Assembly (NCBI RefSeq): GCF_022601895.1
Contig: NZ_JAKVIO010000003.1
Span: forward strand, 1 to 64,000
DNA length: 64,000 nt
Direction of reading: 5' to 3'
From: Sphingomonas sp. LaA6.9
GTDB lineage: Bacteria; Pseudomonadota; Alphaproteobacteria; Sphingomonadales; Sphingomonadaceae
Shown: positions 26,106 through 34,460 of the stretch, one piece after another
How positions within the stretch are numbered: the first letter of the stretch is position 1
Layout of the letters: each line of letters starts with the position of its first letter
Notes under the pieces: generated by a model
The model's input: only the letters and a program-made list of their open reading frames with translations
Told to the model about the DNA's origin: nothing
Databases searched by the model: none
Made by a program: the position numbers and the translations under genes

Positions 26106-27377
26106 CTAGATCCAGAGGTCCGCCGTGTGAATGATGAGGCCGACCAGGCCGCCGACGAGCGTGCCGTTGACGCGGATATATTGGAGATCGCGCCCGACCG
26201 CATTTTCGAGGCGGCCGGTGATCGTCTCGGCATCCCAGCCCCGGACAGTGTCGGACACCAGCCGGACGAGCCCGTCGCCATAGGTCGCGGTCGCACCTAC
26301 CGCGGTGCGGCGCGCGAAACGGTTGATGGTCTCGCGCAGGCCCTCATCCTGCTGCAGTGTCGTGCCGAGATGCCTGAGTGCCTCGCCCAGCTTGCCTGCG
26401 AGCGCGGCATCGGGATCGCGCGCGGCCTTGAGCAGCCCCTGGCGCGCCTGCTCCCACAGTCCGTCGATCCAGCGTTGCATCGCCGGGTTCCTGACGATTT
26501 CACCCTTCCAGCGGTCGACCTTGGCCTGCATGTCCTTGTCGTGCTGAAGGTCGAAGGCGAGGTTGGCGAAAGCCTCGTTGACGCGCGCGCGCAGCGGATG
26601 GTCGGGATCGTCGGCCATGTCGAAGAGCAGCTTGTGCAGCCCCTTGATGATGGCATTGGCGACATTCTCGTCGAGCCCGGTCCAGCGCAGGATCGTGCCC
26701 GCGCGCTCATGGACCATGTCGCGGATGATGTGCTCGTTGGCGGCCAGCGTCTCGGCCGCCCAGTTGATGATGCCCTCCTGCAGCGGCAGGTGTCGCCCCT
26801 CCTTCATCGCGGCATCGAGCGCCTGCCCGAGGATGGGCGCGACATCGAGCGCGTCGAGCCGCTGCGCGATCGCATTCTTGACCATGCCGCCGAGCCGCTC
26901 CTGATCGAGCGCCTCCAGAATGTCGGCCGCGAGCCGTGACGCGCCCTGACGCAGCCGGCCTTCGCCGGTCACATCGGGATTTGCGAGAAACCGGCCTGCT
27001 GCGGCGGCGACGTCGACGCGGTACATGCGCCTTGCGACGACGGTCGGGGTCAGGAAATTGTCACGCAGGAACAGTGCGAGCGTGTCGCCGATCCGATCCT
27101 TGTTGCGTGGTATGATGGCCGTATGCGGTATCGGCAGGCCAAGCGGGTGGCGGAACAGCGCGGTGACCGCGAACCAGTCGGCGAGGCCGCCCACCATCGC
27201 CGCTTCGGCAAAGGCCTTCACGAAGCCCCAGGCGGGGTGGAGCGGCTCCATATACCGCGCCACAAGGAAAACCGCCGCCATCAGGACCAGCAGTCCCGTG
27301 GCGGCGGCGCGCATTCCCGCAGCGCCATTGGGCGCGACGCTCAGCCGTGAAATACCCGTTCTTGCGAACAATCCCAT
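26106..27377 (-). CDS. DUF445 family membrane protein
   Basis: The 423-residue protein has two N-terminal hydrophobic segments (about 22-42 and 52-75) with FVKAFAEAAMVGGLADWFAVTALFRHPLGLPIPHTAIIPRNKDRIG, the DUF445 signature, then a long helical region and a C-terminal membrane segment (VNGTLVGGLVGLIIHTADLW). The function of this family (YjiN-like) is unknown. It is a single reverse gene, convergent with the cnoX operon and with about 30 bases before the RND pump gene. Confidence 0.92.
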   Translation of the reverse strand: MGLFARTGISRLSVAPNGAAGMRAAATGLLVLMAAVFLVARYMEPLHPAWGFVKAFAEAAMVGGLADWFAVTALFRHPLGLPIPHTAIIPRNKDRIGDTLALFLRDNFLTPTVVARRMYRVDVAAAAGRFLANPDVTGEGRLRQGASRLAADILEALDQERLGGMVKNAIAQRLDALDVAPILGQALDAAMKEGRHLPLQEGIINWAAETLAANEHIIRDMVHERAGTILRWTGLDENVANAIIKGLHKLLFDMADDPDHPLRARVNEAFANLAFDLQHDKDMQAKVDRWKGEIVRNPAMQRWIDGLWEQARQGLLKAARDPDAALAGKLGEALRHLGTTLQQDEGLRETINRFARRTAVGATATYGDGLVRLVSDTVRGWDAETITGRLENAVGRDLQYIRVNGTLVGGLVGLIIHTADLWI

Positions 27378-27407
27378 GCTGCTAGAATGATCCGGCAGCG
27401 AAATGGT

Positions 27408-30400
27408 TCACTCCGCGGGTTGGGGGGTGGTGTGACCACCCGCCTCATGTTCGGGTCGATAGGTCAGCAGGCGCCGGCGCAGCCGCGGTCCGATCCACCG
27501 TTCGACGCCGATCGCAAGGCTGAACGTCGCGGGTACGATGATCAGCGTCAGGAGTGTCGAGACGATCAGCCCGCCGATAACGGTGATGCCCATGGGCTGG
27601 CGCCATGCACCGTCGCCGGACAGCGCCAATGCGGTCGGCACCATGCCCGCGATCATTGCCACCGTGGTCATCAGGATCGGCTGGGCCCGCTTGTGGCCCG
27701 CATCAATGACGGCTTCGGTCTTGTCGACGCCCTTTGCCATCTCCTCGAGCGCGAAGTCGATCAACAGGATCGAGTTCTTGCCCACGATGCCCAGCAGCAT
27801 CAGAACGCCGATCATCACCGCGAGCGAGATCGCATTGCCCGTCAACAGTAGCGCAATGCCGCCACCAAGCGGCGCGAGCAGCAGCGAACCCATATTAACA
27901 AAAGGCGGCATCACCGTCCGGTAGAGCAGCACCAGCACGCCAAAGACCAGCATGATGCCCGAGACCAGCGCGATCATGAAGCTGACCATCATTTCCTGCT
28001 GCCATTTGGATTCGCCCAGGATCAACCGCTTTACGCCGAGCGGCAGGTTCTGGACGGTCGGCAGCGCGTTGATCTTCTCCATCGCCTGACCCGAGACGAG
28101 GCCGGCCGCGAGGTCGGCGCCGATCGTGATCTGGCGCACCTGATTGGTGCGGTCGATCTGCGTCGGGCCTGCGCCGAAGCCGATGTCGGCGACCAGCCGC
28201 AGCGGCACCGAACCGCCGCTCTGCGTCGGAACGGGCAGATTTTCGATGGTCGCCAGCTTTTCGCGCGCATTCTGTTCGATTGCGACGCGGATTGGGATCT
28301 GACGGTCTGAAAGCGAGAATTTCGCGCTGTTCTGATCGATATCGCCCAGTGTCGCGATACGGATCGCGTTGCTGAGCGCCGAGGTCGTCACACCGAGATT
28401 GGCGGCCAGATCAAGCCGCGGTTTGAGCACGATTTCGGGGCGCTGGAGATTGCCCTCGATCCGCGGCGCGACGATTTCCTTAAGGCCCGACATCTCGTCG
28501 AGTATCTTGCCCGCGACCTGCATGAGCTGCTCGGGGTTGTCGCCGCCCAGCGTGAGCGAAATCTCGCGGTTGGTCCCGCCGCCGCCGCCGCCGAACTGGC
28601 TCTCGAAATTGACGCGTGCATCGGGAATGGCGGCGAGCTTCGGAGCACGGGTGCGCTCAAAGTCGATGCTCGTGGTGTCGCGGTCCTTCTTCAGGCGCAG
28701 ATAGACCGTCGCCTGGCCAACATCGATGCGCGAGAAGGCGCGTTCGACGATCGGCTCCTTCTCCATCATCGTGACCACCTTGTCGGCAACAGCCTCGGTC
28801 TGCGCGAGCGTCGTGCCCGGCACCATGCGGATGCCGATGCGGCTGGTGTCGCTGTTGAGCGCGGGCTGGAAGGTGAAGGGAAGCATGCTGAACACGACAA
28901 TGGTCAGCACGAGGGACAGTGCGCCCATGCCGACGACCCAGATCCGGTGGTCCGCGAGCGGCCATGCCCAGCGCTTGCGATCGGTACGTGCGCGGACCTT
29001 CTTTGCCCAGCTCTTGTCGAGCGTCCAGTGCAGGATGCCCATATAGCGATCCATCAGCCAGCCTTCGCCGTGGCTCGCCTCGCCCTTGGCCTTGAGGAAA
29101 TAGGCCGCGACCATCGGTGTGATCATGCGCGCAACGGCAAGGCTCATCACCACCGCTGCGACGACGGTGAGGCCGAAATTCTTGAAGAACTGGCCGGAAA
29201 CGCCCGGCATGAGGCCGACGGGAAGGAAGACGGCGACGATCGTCATTGTCGTGGCCAGCACGGCGAGCCCGATCTCGTCGGCGGCGTCGATCGACGCCTG
29301 ATACGCACTCTTGCCCATGCGCATATGGCGCACGATGTTTTCGATCTCGACGATGGCGTCGTCGACCAGCACGCCCGCGACGAGGCTGAGCCCGAGCAGC
29401 GTCATCGAGTTCAGCGTGAACCCCATCAGGTCCATGAACCAGAAGGCGGGAATTGCGGACAACGGGATGGCAAGCGCCGATATCGCCGTCGCGCGCCAGT
29501 CGCGCAGGAACAGAAAGACCACGAGCACCGCGAGCACCGCGCCCTCGACCATGGCCCACATTGCCGAACTATATTGTTCCTTCGCATAATCCACATTGGT
29601 GAAAAGCTGCGTGAACTTCACCTTTGGATTCTGCTTTTCGAGGTCCTTCAGAACCTTGATCGCGTCGTCATAGACGGTGATGTCCGAGGTGTTCTTGGCA
29701 CGCTCGAAGCCGAAGCTCACGACCTGCTTGCCGTTGGACTTGGAAATCGACCGCTGCTCGGCGAACAGGTCGCGGACATCGGCGATGTCGGCGAGCTTGA
29801 CGGTGCGCCCGCCACCTATCGCAATCTGGGTCTGCCCCAGCTGGAAGGCGTTCTTGGCATTTCCGAGCACGCGAACCGACTGTTCCGATCCCGCGATCTC
29901 GGCGCGTCCGCCTGCTGCGTTGATGTTCACCTGGCGCAGCTGATTGTTCACGTCCGACGCGGTCAGCCCGTGGGCCTGCATCCGGACGGGATCGAGGATG
30001 ATACGGATCTCGCGGCTGACGCCGCCGCGCCGGTTGACGTCGCCCATGCCCGACACCGAGAGCAGCGCCTTTGCGACGTTGTTGTCGACATACCAGCTCA
30101 GCTCCTCGAGCGTCATGTCGCTCGTCTCGGCAGCGAAGAAGGCCAGCGTGTTTCCCGAGGTGGACAGGCGGATGACCTGTGGTTCCAATATGCCTTCGGG
30201 CAGATCCGAGCGGATTTGCGTCACCGCGTCGCGCACGTCCATCACGGCGCGGTCGATCGGCGTGCCTATCGCGAACTGGACGAAAGTGCGCGAATTACCC
30301 TCGGTAACCGTCGAGTTGAGCTCGTCGATACCCTCGATGCTGCGGATGGCCGCCTCGACGCGCTGCGTGACCTGTGTCTCCAGCTCGGTCGGCGCAGCGC

Positions 30401-30566
30401 CCGGCTGGGTAATCGAGACGATCGCGCCGGGAAAATCGATGTCCGGATCGTTCTGGACGTCCATGCGCATGAAGCTGACGAGCCCGGCGATGGTAAGCGC
30501 GACGAAGATGACGAGCGGCGGAACCGGGTTGCGGATCGACCAGGCTGAAATGTTGCGGAAGTTCAT
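27408..30566 (-). CDS. RND family efflux pump, inner-membrane transporter
   Basis: The 1052-residue protein has the RND layout: one membrane segment, a large periplasmic domain, six segments, a second periplasmic domain and five more segments. The proton-relay Asp pair is present in LVAGVLVDDAIVEIENI (TM4). A motif FLPVGLMPGVSGQFFKNFG follows. Overall it looks more like the MexK/AcrB-like HAE group of multidrug pumps than a heavy-metal pump, as there are no methionine clusters. It lies 12 bases after its adaptor gene; no outer-membrane channel gene is adjacent. Confidence 0.94.
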   Translation of the reverse strand: MNFRNISAWSIRNPVPPLVIFVALTIAGLVSFMRMDVQNDPDIDFPGAIVSITQPGAAPTELETQVTQRVEAAIRSIEGIDELNSTVTEGNSRTFVQFAIGTPIDRAVMDVRDAVTQIRSDLPEGILEPQVIRLSTSGNTLAFFAAETSDMTLEELSWYVDNNVAKALLSVSGMGDVNRRGGVSREIRIILDPVRMQAHGLTASDVNNQLRQVNINAAGGRAEIAGSEQSVRVLGNAKNAFQLGQTQIAIGGGRTVKLADIADVRDLFAEQRSISKSNGKQVVSFGFERAKNTSDITVYDDAIKVLKDLEKQNPKVKFTQLFTNVDYAKEQYSSAMWAMVEGAVLAVLVVFLFLRDWRATAISALAIPLSAIPAFWFMDLMGFTLNSMTLLGLSLVAGVLVDDAIVEIENIVRHMRMGKSAYQASIDAADEIGLAVLATTMTIVAVFLPVGLMPGVSGQFFKNFGLTVVAAVVMSLAVARMITPMVAAYFLKAKGEASHGEGWLMDRYMGILHWTLDKSWAKKVRARTDRKRWAWPLADHRIWVVGMGALSLVLTIVVFSMLPFTFQPALNSDTSRIGIRMVPGTTLAQTEAVADKVVTMMEKEPIVERAFSRIDVGQATVYLRLKKDRDTTSIDFERTRAPKLAAIPDARVNFESQFGGGGGGTNREISLTLGGDNPEQLMQVAGKILDEMSGLKEIVAPRIEGNLQRPEIVLKPRLDLAANLGVTTSALSNAIRIATLGDIDQNSAKFSLSDRQIPIRVAIEQNAREKLATIENLPVPTQSGGSVPLRLVADIGFGAGPTQIDRTNQVRQITIGADLAAGLVSGQAMEKINALPTVQNLPLGVKRLILGESKWQQEMMVSFMIALVSGIMLVFGVLVLLYRTVMPPFVNMGSLLLAPLGGGIALLLTGNAISLAVMIGVLMLLGIVGKNSILLIDFALEEMAKGVDKTEAVIDAGHKRAQPILMTTVAMIAGMVPTALALSGDGAWRQPMGITVIGGLIVSTLLTLIIVPATFSLAIGVERWIGPRLRRRLLTYRPEHEAGGHTTPQPAE

Positions 30567-30578
30567 TGCGGCGAACTC

Positions 30579-31772
30579 CTAGCGCGCGGCTTTATCGAGA
30601 ACGGGTTTGACCGTCTCGCCCGGATTGACGAAGCCGCCTGCCGACGACACCACCCGCTCGCTTCCCGTAAGGCCCGAGCTTACCGCGACGCCCTTGTCGG
30701 TCACGTCGCCCACCGTGATATCGCGACGGACGATCTTGTTCGTCTTGTCGACCAGATAGACGAAGTTGCCCTTGGCGTCGCTTTGCACGGCAGATTCGGG
30801 CAGCATCGGAGCTTCCTGCGATCCGCGCACGATATCGGCTGCCGCAAAGCCGCCCGGACGCAGCGCGTTGTTATAGCTGAGCGCGATGCGCGCCGTGCCC
30901 TGGCGCGTCTGAGGATCGACAACTGGCGAGACCTGCCAGACCGACCCGCTGAAGCTTTCCGCGCTGCCCACTGGCGTCACGGTCGCCCGCGAGCCGACCG
31001 GCATGCTCATCAGGTCAGCCTCGCTGAGCTGTGCGAGCAGTTCCATCTCGCCGCCCTTGGCGAGTCGGAACAACACGCCGCTGCCGGAGCCGACAACCTG
31101 TCCGGGCTCGACCGCGCGGGTGAGCACGAGGCCAGCCGCAGGGGCGCGGATGTCGAGCCGACCGGTCCGCGCGCGATTTTCAGCGAGCGTGGCCTCGGCA
31201 ACGCGCACACGCGCGATAGCCGCATCGCGTGTTGCGGTCTTGCGTTCGATATCGGCCTTGGAGATGAAGCCGCGCGAGACAAGCGCCTGCGCGCGCTCCA
31301 GTTCGGCCTGCGCCAGTCGCGCATCGGCATTCGCGACATTGATCTGCGCGGCGAGCTGCGCATTCTGCTGCGTCTGCACCGAGCGCTCGATCGTGGCGAG
31401 GACCTGGCCCGCACCCACCCAGTCGCCCGGTTCCACATGCACCTGTACCACCATGCCGCCTTCGCCGACGACGCCAACCGGCATCTCGCGGCGCGCACCG
31501 ATCGAACCAGTCGCAGAAACAACGCGATCGACGACATGACGGCCGGGCACCATCACCGTTACGACAGGCACGGCCTTGCCCGCACCTTCGCCTGCGACGG
31601 GCGTGGCTTCCTTGCCTCCGCCAAAGGCGAGGACCGTCACCACCACGAGCGCAATCAAAGCCGCCCCGGCGGCAATGATGATCCGGCGCCGGTTGCGCCT
31701 TGCGCGATCCTCGTCGGAGGAAAGATCTATCTCGCTACCGTTTTCGGTGAAGCGCGATTCGTAGTTCATCAT
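30579..31772 (-). CDS. RND efflux periplasmic adaptor
   Basis: The 397-residue protein has one N-terminal membrane segment (about 28-50), a lipoyl-like VVGEGGMVVQVHVEPGDWVGAGQVLATIERS, a short coiled hairpin (QTQQNAQLAAQINVANADARLAQAELERAQA region), a second lipoyl half (LDIRAPAAGLVLTRAVEPGQ) and a C-terminal barrel. It lacks a lipobox, so it is membrane-anchored by its segment rather than lipid. It is the first gene of the two-gene RND operon; the -35/-10 pair at 31814-31842 lies just upstream. ATGs at 31772 and 31769 are both possible. Confidence 0.93.
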   Translation of the reverse strand: MMNYESRFTENGSEIDLSSDEDRARRNRRRIIIAAGAALIALVVVTVLAFGGGKEATPVAGEGAGKAVPVVTVMVPGRHVVDRVVSATGSIGARREMPVGVVGEGGMVVQVHVEPGDWVGAGQVLATIERSVQTQQNAQLAAQINVANADARLAQAELERAQALVSRGFISKADIERKTATRDAAIARVRVAEATLAENRARTGRLDIRAPAAGLVLTRAVEPGQVVGSGSGVLFRLAKGGEMELLAQLSEADLMSMPVGSRATVTPVGSAESFSGSVWQVSPVVDPQTRQGTARIALSYNNALRPGGFAAADIVRGSQEAPMLPESAVQSDAKGNFVYLVDKTNKIVRRDITVGDVTDKGVAVSSGLTGSERVVSSAGGFVNPGETVKPVLDKAAR

Positions 31773-31813
31773 TGCCTGCTTTCAGCCTTGAAGCATCCGA
31801 GGGTGCGGCAAGT

Positions 31814-31842
31814 GTATTACATCAATAAGTCACCAGCCTCAA
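31814..31842 (-). promoter_or_regulatory. sigma-70-type promoter of the RND operon
   Basis: On the reverse strand TTGAGG and TAATAC are separated by 17 bases, close to the consensus, and the -10 lies about 42 bases before the adaptor start. No TetR-family or MerR-family regulator gene is adjacent. Confidence 0.5.
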
Positions 31843-32014
31843 GCGGGACTTTTGGAAAGCGCGCTTCCTGCGCCCAGTCGTGGCCGAAATCAAGGAATTT
31901 CGTCCATAATCGCATAGTTGTAACGCGAGCGTCGCATTTCGCCGCTTGCCATTTCAGACGATCGAAGGAAGAGTGCGCGGCGCTTCGTGCGCGCTGTTCA
32001 GGGAGGGAAGGCGA

Positions 32015-32275
32015 ATGGGCGATTTTCTCTGGTGGATACTTATCGGACTTGTCGCGGGCGGGCTCGGTAAGCTCATCATGCCGGGCAAGGACCCCGGCGG
32101 ATGCCTCGTGACGATCCTGATCGGAATCGCGGGCGCGCTGCTGGTTGGCTATGTCGGCCAGATCGTTGGCTTTTACGAGCCCGGTGAATCGACGGGCTTT
32201 ATCGGCGCGACGATCGGCGCAATAGCATTGCTCGCGTTGTATCGCGTCATCCTCAAGGTACGCGGCAGGGGCTGA
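32015..32275 (+). CDS. GlsB/YeaQ/YmgE family small membrane protein
   Basis: An 86-residue protein of three hydrophobic segments with the family's FLWWILIGLVAGGLGKLIMPG start and a Gly-rich middle (LIGIAGALLVGYVG). These transglycosylase-associated proteins are often stress-induced; the molecular role is unknown. GGGAGGGAAGG precedes the ATG at 32015, and the longer open frame upstream lacks family resemblance. A second member is at 33179-33439. A weak EcfG-like sequence lies at 31894-31919. Confidence 0.88.
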   Translation: MGDFLWWILIGLVAGGLGKLIMPGKDPGGCLVTILIGIAGALLVGYVGQIVGFYEPGESTGFIGATIGAIALLALYRVILKVRGRG

Positions 32276-32386
32276 ACGCGAAGCCATGCTTGAGGCGGTG
32301 CATTCAGCCGCCGTGCAGCAAATCTGTGTTGAAAGGCCTTGATGGCGGGAGGATGTCCTTCCACCAGGACAAGGAGTTACGCGTCA

Positions 32387-33112
32387 ATGCACAAGACCTT
32401 TCCGGTGTTCGCGCTCGCCCTGCTGGGCGCCGCACCGTCCGCGCTGTCGGCGCAATCAACGGTCGCGGTCCCCGTTCCCGTGCTTCAGGGGGCTAAGCTC
32501 GACATTGTCGCCACAGGCGAAACGCGGCGCGTGCCCGACGTTGCGGTGATCGGCGCGGGTGTCGTGACGCAGGCCAATGATGCTGCGGGCGCGATGCGCG
32601 AGAACGCGGCGCGCATGGCGCGGGTCATAGCGGCGCTGAAAAAAGCGGGTGTGGCCGAGCGCGATGTTCAGACCAGCACCGTCAACCTGCAGCCGCAATA
32701 TCGTTATGGCGAGAACGTCCCGCCCGTCATCACCGGCTATCAGGCGACCAACATGGTCTCGGTCCGTTTTCGCGACGTCGCCAGGAGTGGCACGATTCTA
32801 GATGCGCTGGTCGCGGAAGGGGTCAACCAGATCCATGGGCCAAGTCTGCAACTCGACAAGCCCGAAGCAGCCGAGGACGAGGCGCGTGTCGATGCGGTCA
32901 AGAAAGCTCGCGCGCGCGCCGAACTCTACGCCGGCGCGGCCGGCCTCAAGGTGAAGCGCATCTTGTCGATCAGTGAAGCCGGAGGCTATGCGCCGCCGCC
33001 GCCCATGCCCTATGTCATGGCATCGCGAGGCAAGGCCGAGGCCGACACCGCGATCGCAGCCGGCGAACAGACCGTGGGTGTTACCGTGACCGTCAGCTTC
33101 GAACTGGAATAG
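32387..33112 (+). CDS. SIMPL (DUF541) domain exported protein
   Basis: The 241-residue protein has a signal peptide (TFPVFALALLGAAPSALSAQS) followed by the SIMPL repeat features: IVATGETRRVPDVAVIGAGV, VIAALKKAGVAERDVQTSTVNLQPQY and a C-terminal VGVTVTVSFEL. The family includes periplasmic and surface proteins of several bacteria with no settled function; some are stress-linked. AAGGAG lies ten bases before the ATG. It follows the first GlsB gene by about 110 bases and may be a separate unit. Confidence 0.9.
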   Translation: MHKTFPVFALALLGAAPSALSAQSTVAVPVPVLQGAKLDIVATGETRRVPDVAVIGAGVVTQANDAAGAMRENAARMARVIAALKKAGVAERDVQTSTVNLQPQYRYGENVPPVITGYQATNMVSVRFRDVARSGTILDALVAEGVNQIHGPSLQLDKPEAAEDEARVDAVKKARARAELYAGAAGLKVKRILSISEAGGYAPPPPMPYVMASRGKAEADTAIAAGEQTVGVTVTVSFELE

Positions 33113-33130
33113 GGCTTGCCCCACAGAAGC

Positions 33131-33162
33131 GAGCCGCGCGAATTCCGTTCGCGCGGCTCCTT
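33131..33162. terminator. terminator between the SIMPL gene and the second GlsB gene
   Basis: A perfect 12-pair stem GAGCCGCGCGAA / TTCGCGCGGCTC with a five-base loop follows the SIMPL stop by about 18 bases and lies just beyond the convergent GlsB stop. The T run is short, so efficiency is uncertain. Confidence 0.7.
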
Positions 33163-33178
33163 CAGACGGTCCGCGTGA

Positions 33179-33439
33179 TCAGCGCACGCTGCCGCGCCGG
33201 ATCAGATTGACGATGCCGAGGAGCACGACCGCGCCGACAAATGACGCGACCAACGAGGTCACGTTGACTCCGGCATTGTTGATCGAACCACCCGAGAGCA
33301 CCAGGCCGGCCAGAAACGCGCCGACAATCCCGACCACTATATTGAGAAAAATGCCCTGCTGGGCGTCGGTGCGCATCACGATGCTGGCGAGCCAGCCAAT
33401 GATGCCGCCGATAACCAGCCAAAGAATGAAAGAGAGCAT
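33179..33439 (-). CDS. GlsB/YeaQ/YmgE family small membrane protein, second copy
   Basis: An 86-residue three-segment membrane protein: LSFILWLVIGGIIGWLAS, an NIVVGIVGAFLAGLVL middle and VASFVGAVVLLGIVNLI at the end. GGAGGA precedes the ATG on the reverse strand. It belongs to the same family as the gene at 32015 but the sequences differ clearly, so they are not a recent duplication. A GGAAC-N16-CGTA element upstream suggests control by the EcfG general stress sigma factor. Confidence 0.9.
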   Translation of the reverse strand: MLSFILWLVIGGIIGWLASIVMRTDAQQGIFLNIVVGIVGAFLAGLVLSGGSINNAGVNVTSLVASFVGAVVLLGIVNLIRRGSVR

Positions 33440-33495
33440 GATCCGTCCTCCTGCCTTGACGCGCCTCTGAAAAAATGGGCGTCTGATGGGAATTA

Positions 33496-33520
33496 TACGG
33501 ATAATGATTGTCTTTGTTCC
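33496..33520 (-). promoter_or_regulatory. EcfG-like general stress promoter upstream of the second GlsB gene
   Basis: On the reverse strand GGAAC (33520-33516) and CGTA (33499-33496) are 16 bases apart; the alphaproteobacterial EcfG consensus is GGAAC-N16/17-CGTT. One base differs in the -10. GlsB-type genes are often stress-induced, which fits. Confidence 0.4.
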
Positions 33521-33556
33521 ATGCCCGTCACGTCATGCACAGGGCCCCAAAATGAA

Positions 33557-33591
33557 ATCTCCGCCCCATCGCAGGGCGACAGGGCGGAGAT
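33557..33591 (-). terminator. terminator of sciP
   Basis: ATCTCCGCCC / GGGCGGAGAT form a ten-pair stem; on the reverse strand it is followed by TTCATTTT. It lies about 40 bases downstream of the sciP stop. A second small hairpin, CCTGAC-TGCT-GTCAGG, lies between them at 33603-33618. Confidence 0.65.
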
Positions 33592-33631
33592 AACGGTAAC
33601 GACCTGACTGCTGTCAGGACCGCGTGGGGTT

Positions 33632-33931
33632 TCAATATTTCTGCTGACGCTCGTAAAGCGACTTGTAGTGCTGGATGCGCGTCACGCGCAGCCCGGGCAT
33701 ACCGGAACGATCGACCGCGCGCTGCCAGCCCGCGAACTCCTCGAGCGTCAATCGATAGCGCTCGCAAACCTCGTCAACCGTCAGCAAACCGCCATTCACC
33801 GCCGCGACGACCTCCGCCTTGCGACGGACGACCCAGCGCGTGGTGGCCGGTGGCGGCAACGTGTCCAGCGTCAACGGCTCTCCGAGCGGACCGATCACCT
33901 GGGCGGGGCGGATTTTCTGGTTTTCGATCAT
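33632..33931 (-). CDS. sciP: SciP (DUF1153), CtrA-inhibiting cell-cycle protein
   Basis: The 99-residue protein contains almost the full DUF1153 signature: AQVIGPLGEPLTLDTLPPP (residues 10-28), RWVVRRKAEVVAAVNGGLL (32-50) and a helix-turn-helix with TLEEFAGWQRAVDRSGMPGL. In Caulobacter SciP binds DNA and CtrA and blocks CtrA-activated transcription in the early cell cycle. The family is nearly confined to alphaproteobacteria, so this gene supports the taxonomic call. The regulatory role here is inferred from the family. Confidence 0.93.
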   Translation of the reverse strand: MIENQKIRPAQVIGPLGEPLTLDTLPPPATTRWVVRRKAEVVAAVNGGLLTVDEVCERYRLTLEEFAGWQRAVDRSGMPGLRVTRIQHYKSLYERQQKY

Positions 33932-34460
33932 TCCTACCTCAAAAGACGGGCGTTTCTGCCCTCGAACCTTCTTGCTGAATCAACCTACTCCGGGTGCGTT
34001 GAAATAAACCTAAAGCGCTAGGGTAAATTTTCCGGTCATTTTCCTGAATCACCGGACAGCGACCGGGCGACGTCGGGATTGAAGCTTCCCGAGGCACCGC
34101 GCGTCGCCGAACAGGGATTTTGCGCGAACAGGTCGACGGGCGGAAAAGCCTCGCCATCTTTGGTTGTGTCGCTATTTTCCAACAAAATCTGATACCTGGC
34201 GGTGGCGCTCGCCGATTGGTGCGCGGACAGTCCCGCGATCAGCACCGCGAAATCTGGCGCCGGCGAATTTGACGGCGTCGCCTTGTCGAATCGTGGAAAT
34301 ACCAGCTTCATCGCGACTCGGGTGCCCCTCAATTATTGTTTGCGAAGTAACCTGAAATGCTGAATCAGCCGTAAATTGGCGTGCCTAACGCGGTCCCGGG
34401 AGGCGGTGGAAGCGCGTCGATTTTGCGTCTTTCATGAAACGGCGTTATGGGGCGCGCGCA
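33932..34460. other. 529-base AT-richer region between sciP and mnmA
   Basis: This is the longest stretch without a secure gene. It is visibly richer in A and T than its surroundings and contains three GAATC sites (near 33976, 34048 and 34362), which fit the GANTC target of CcrM-type methylases, beside a cell-cycle gene. A reverse-strand frame at 34036-34311 may be a gene. The sciP promoter must lie here; no CtrA box TTAA-N7-TTAA is visible. Confidence 0.5.
34036..34311 (-). CDS. possible small protein of unknown function
   Basis: An open frame of 91 residues (MKLVFPRFDKATPSNSPAPD at the start) with two cysteine-poor halves, no signal peptide and no family I recognise. A TTG 21 bases upstream would extend it by seven residues. 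A GAGGGG sequence lies about 13 bases before the ATG, a little far for a ribosome site. Base composition differs from neighbouring genes, so it may be a recent or spurious frame. Confidence 0.3.
   Translation of the reverse strand: MKLVFPRFDKATPSNSPAPDFAVLIAGLSAHQSASATARYQILLENSDTTKDGEAFPPVDLFAQNPCSATRGASGSFNPDVARSLSGDSGK

Noticed and set aside
28947-30548. A forward open frame of about 533 codons opposite the RND transporter
   Set aside because: It is the shadow of the RND gene; the composition is His/Asp/Arg-rich and lacks a ribosome site.
33603-33618. CCTGAC-TGCT-GTCAGG as a separate terminator after sciP
   Set aside because: The stem is short with no T run; the larger stem at 33557-33591 is the better candidate.
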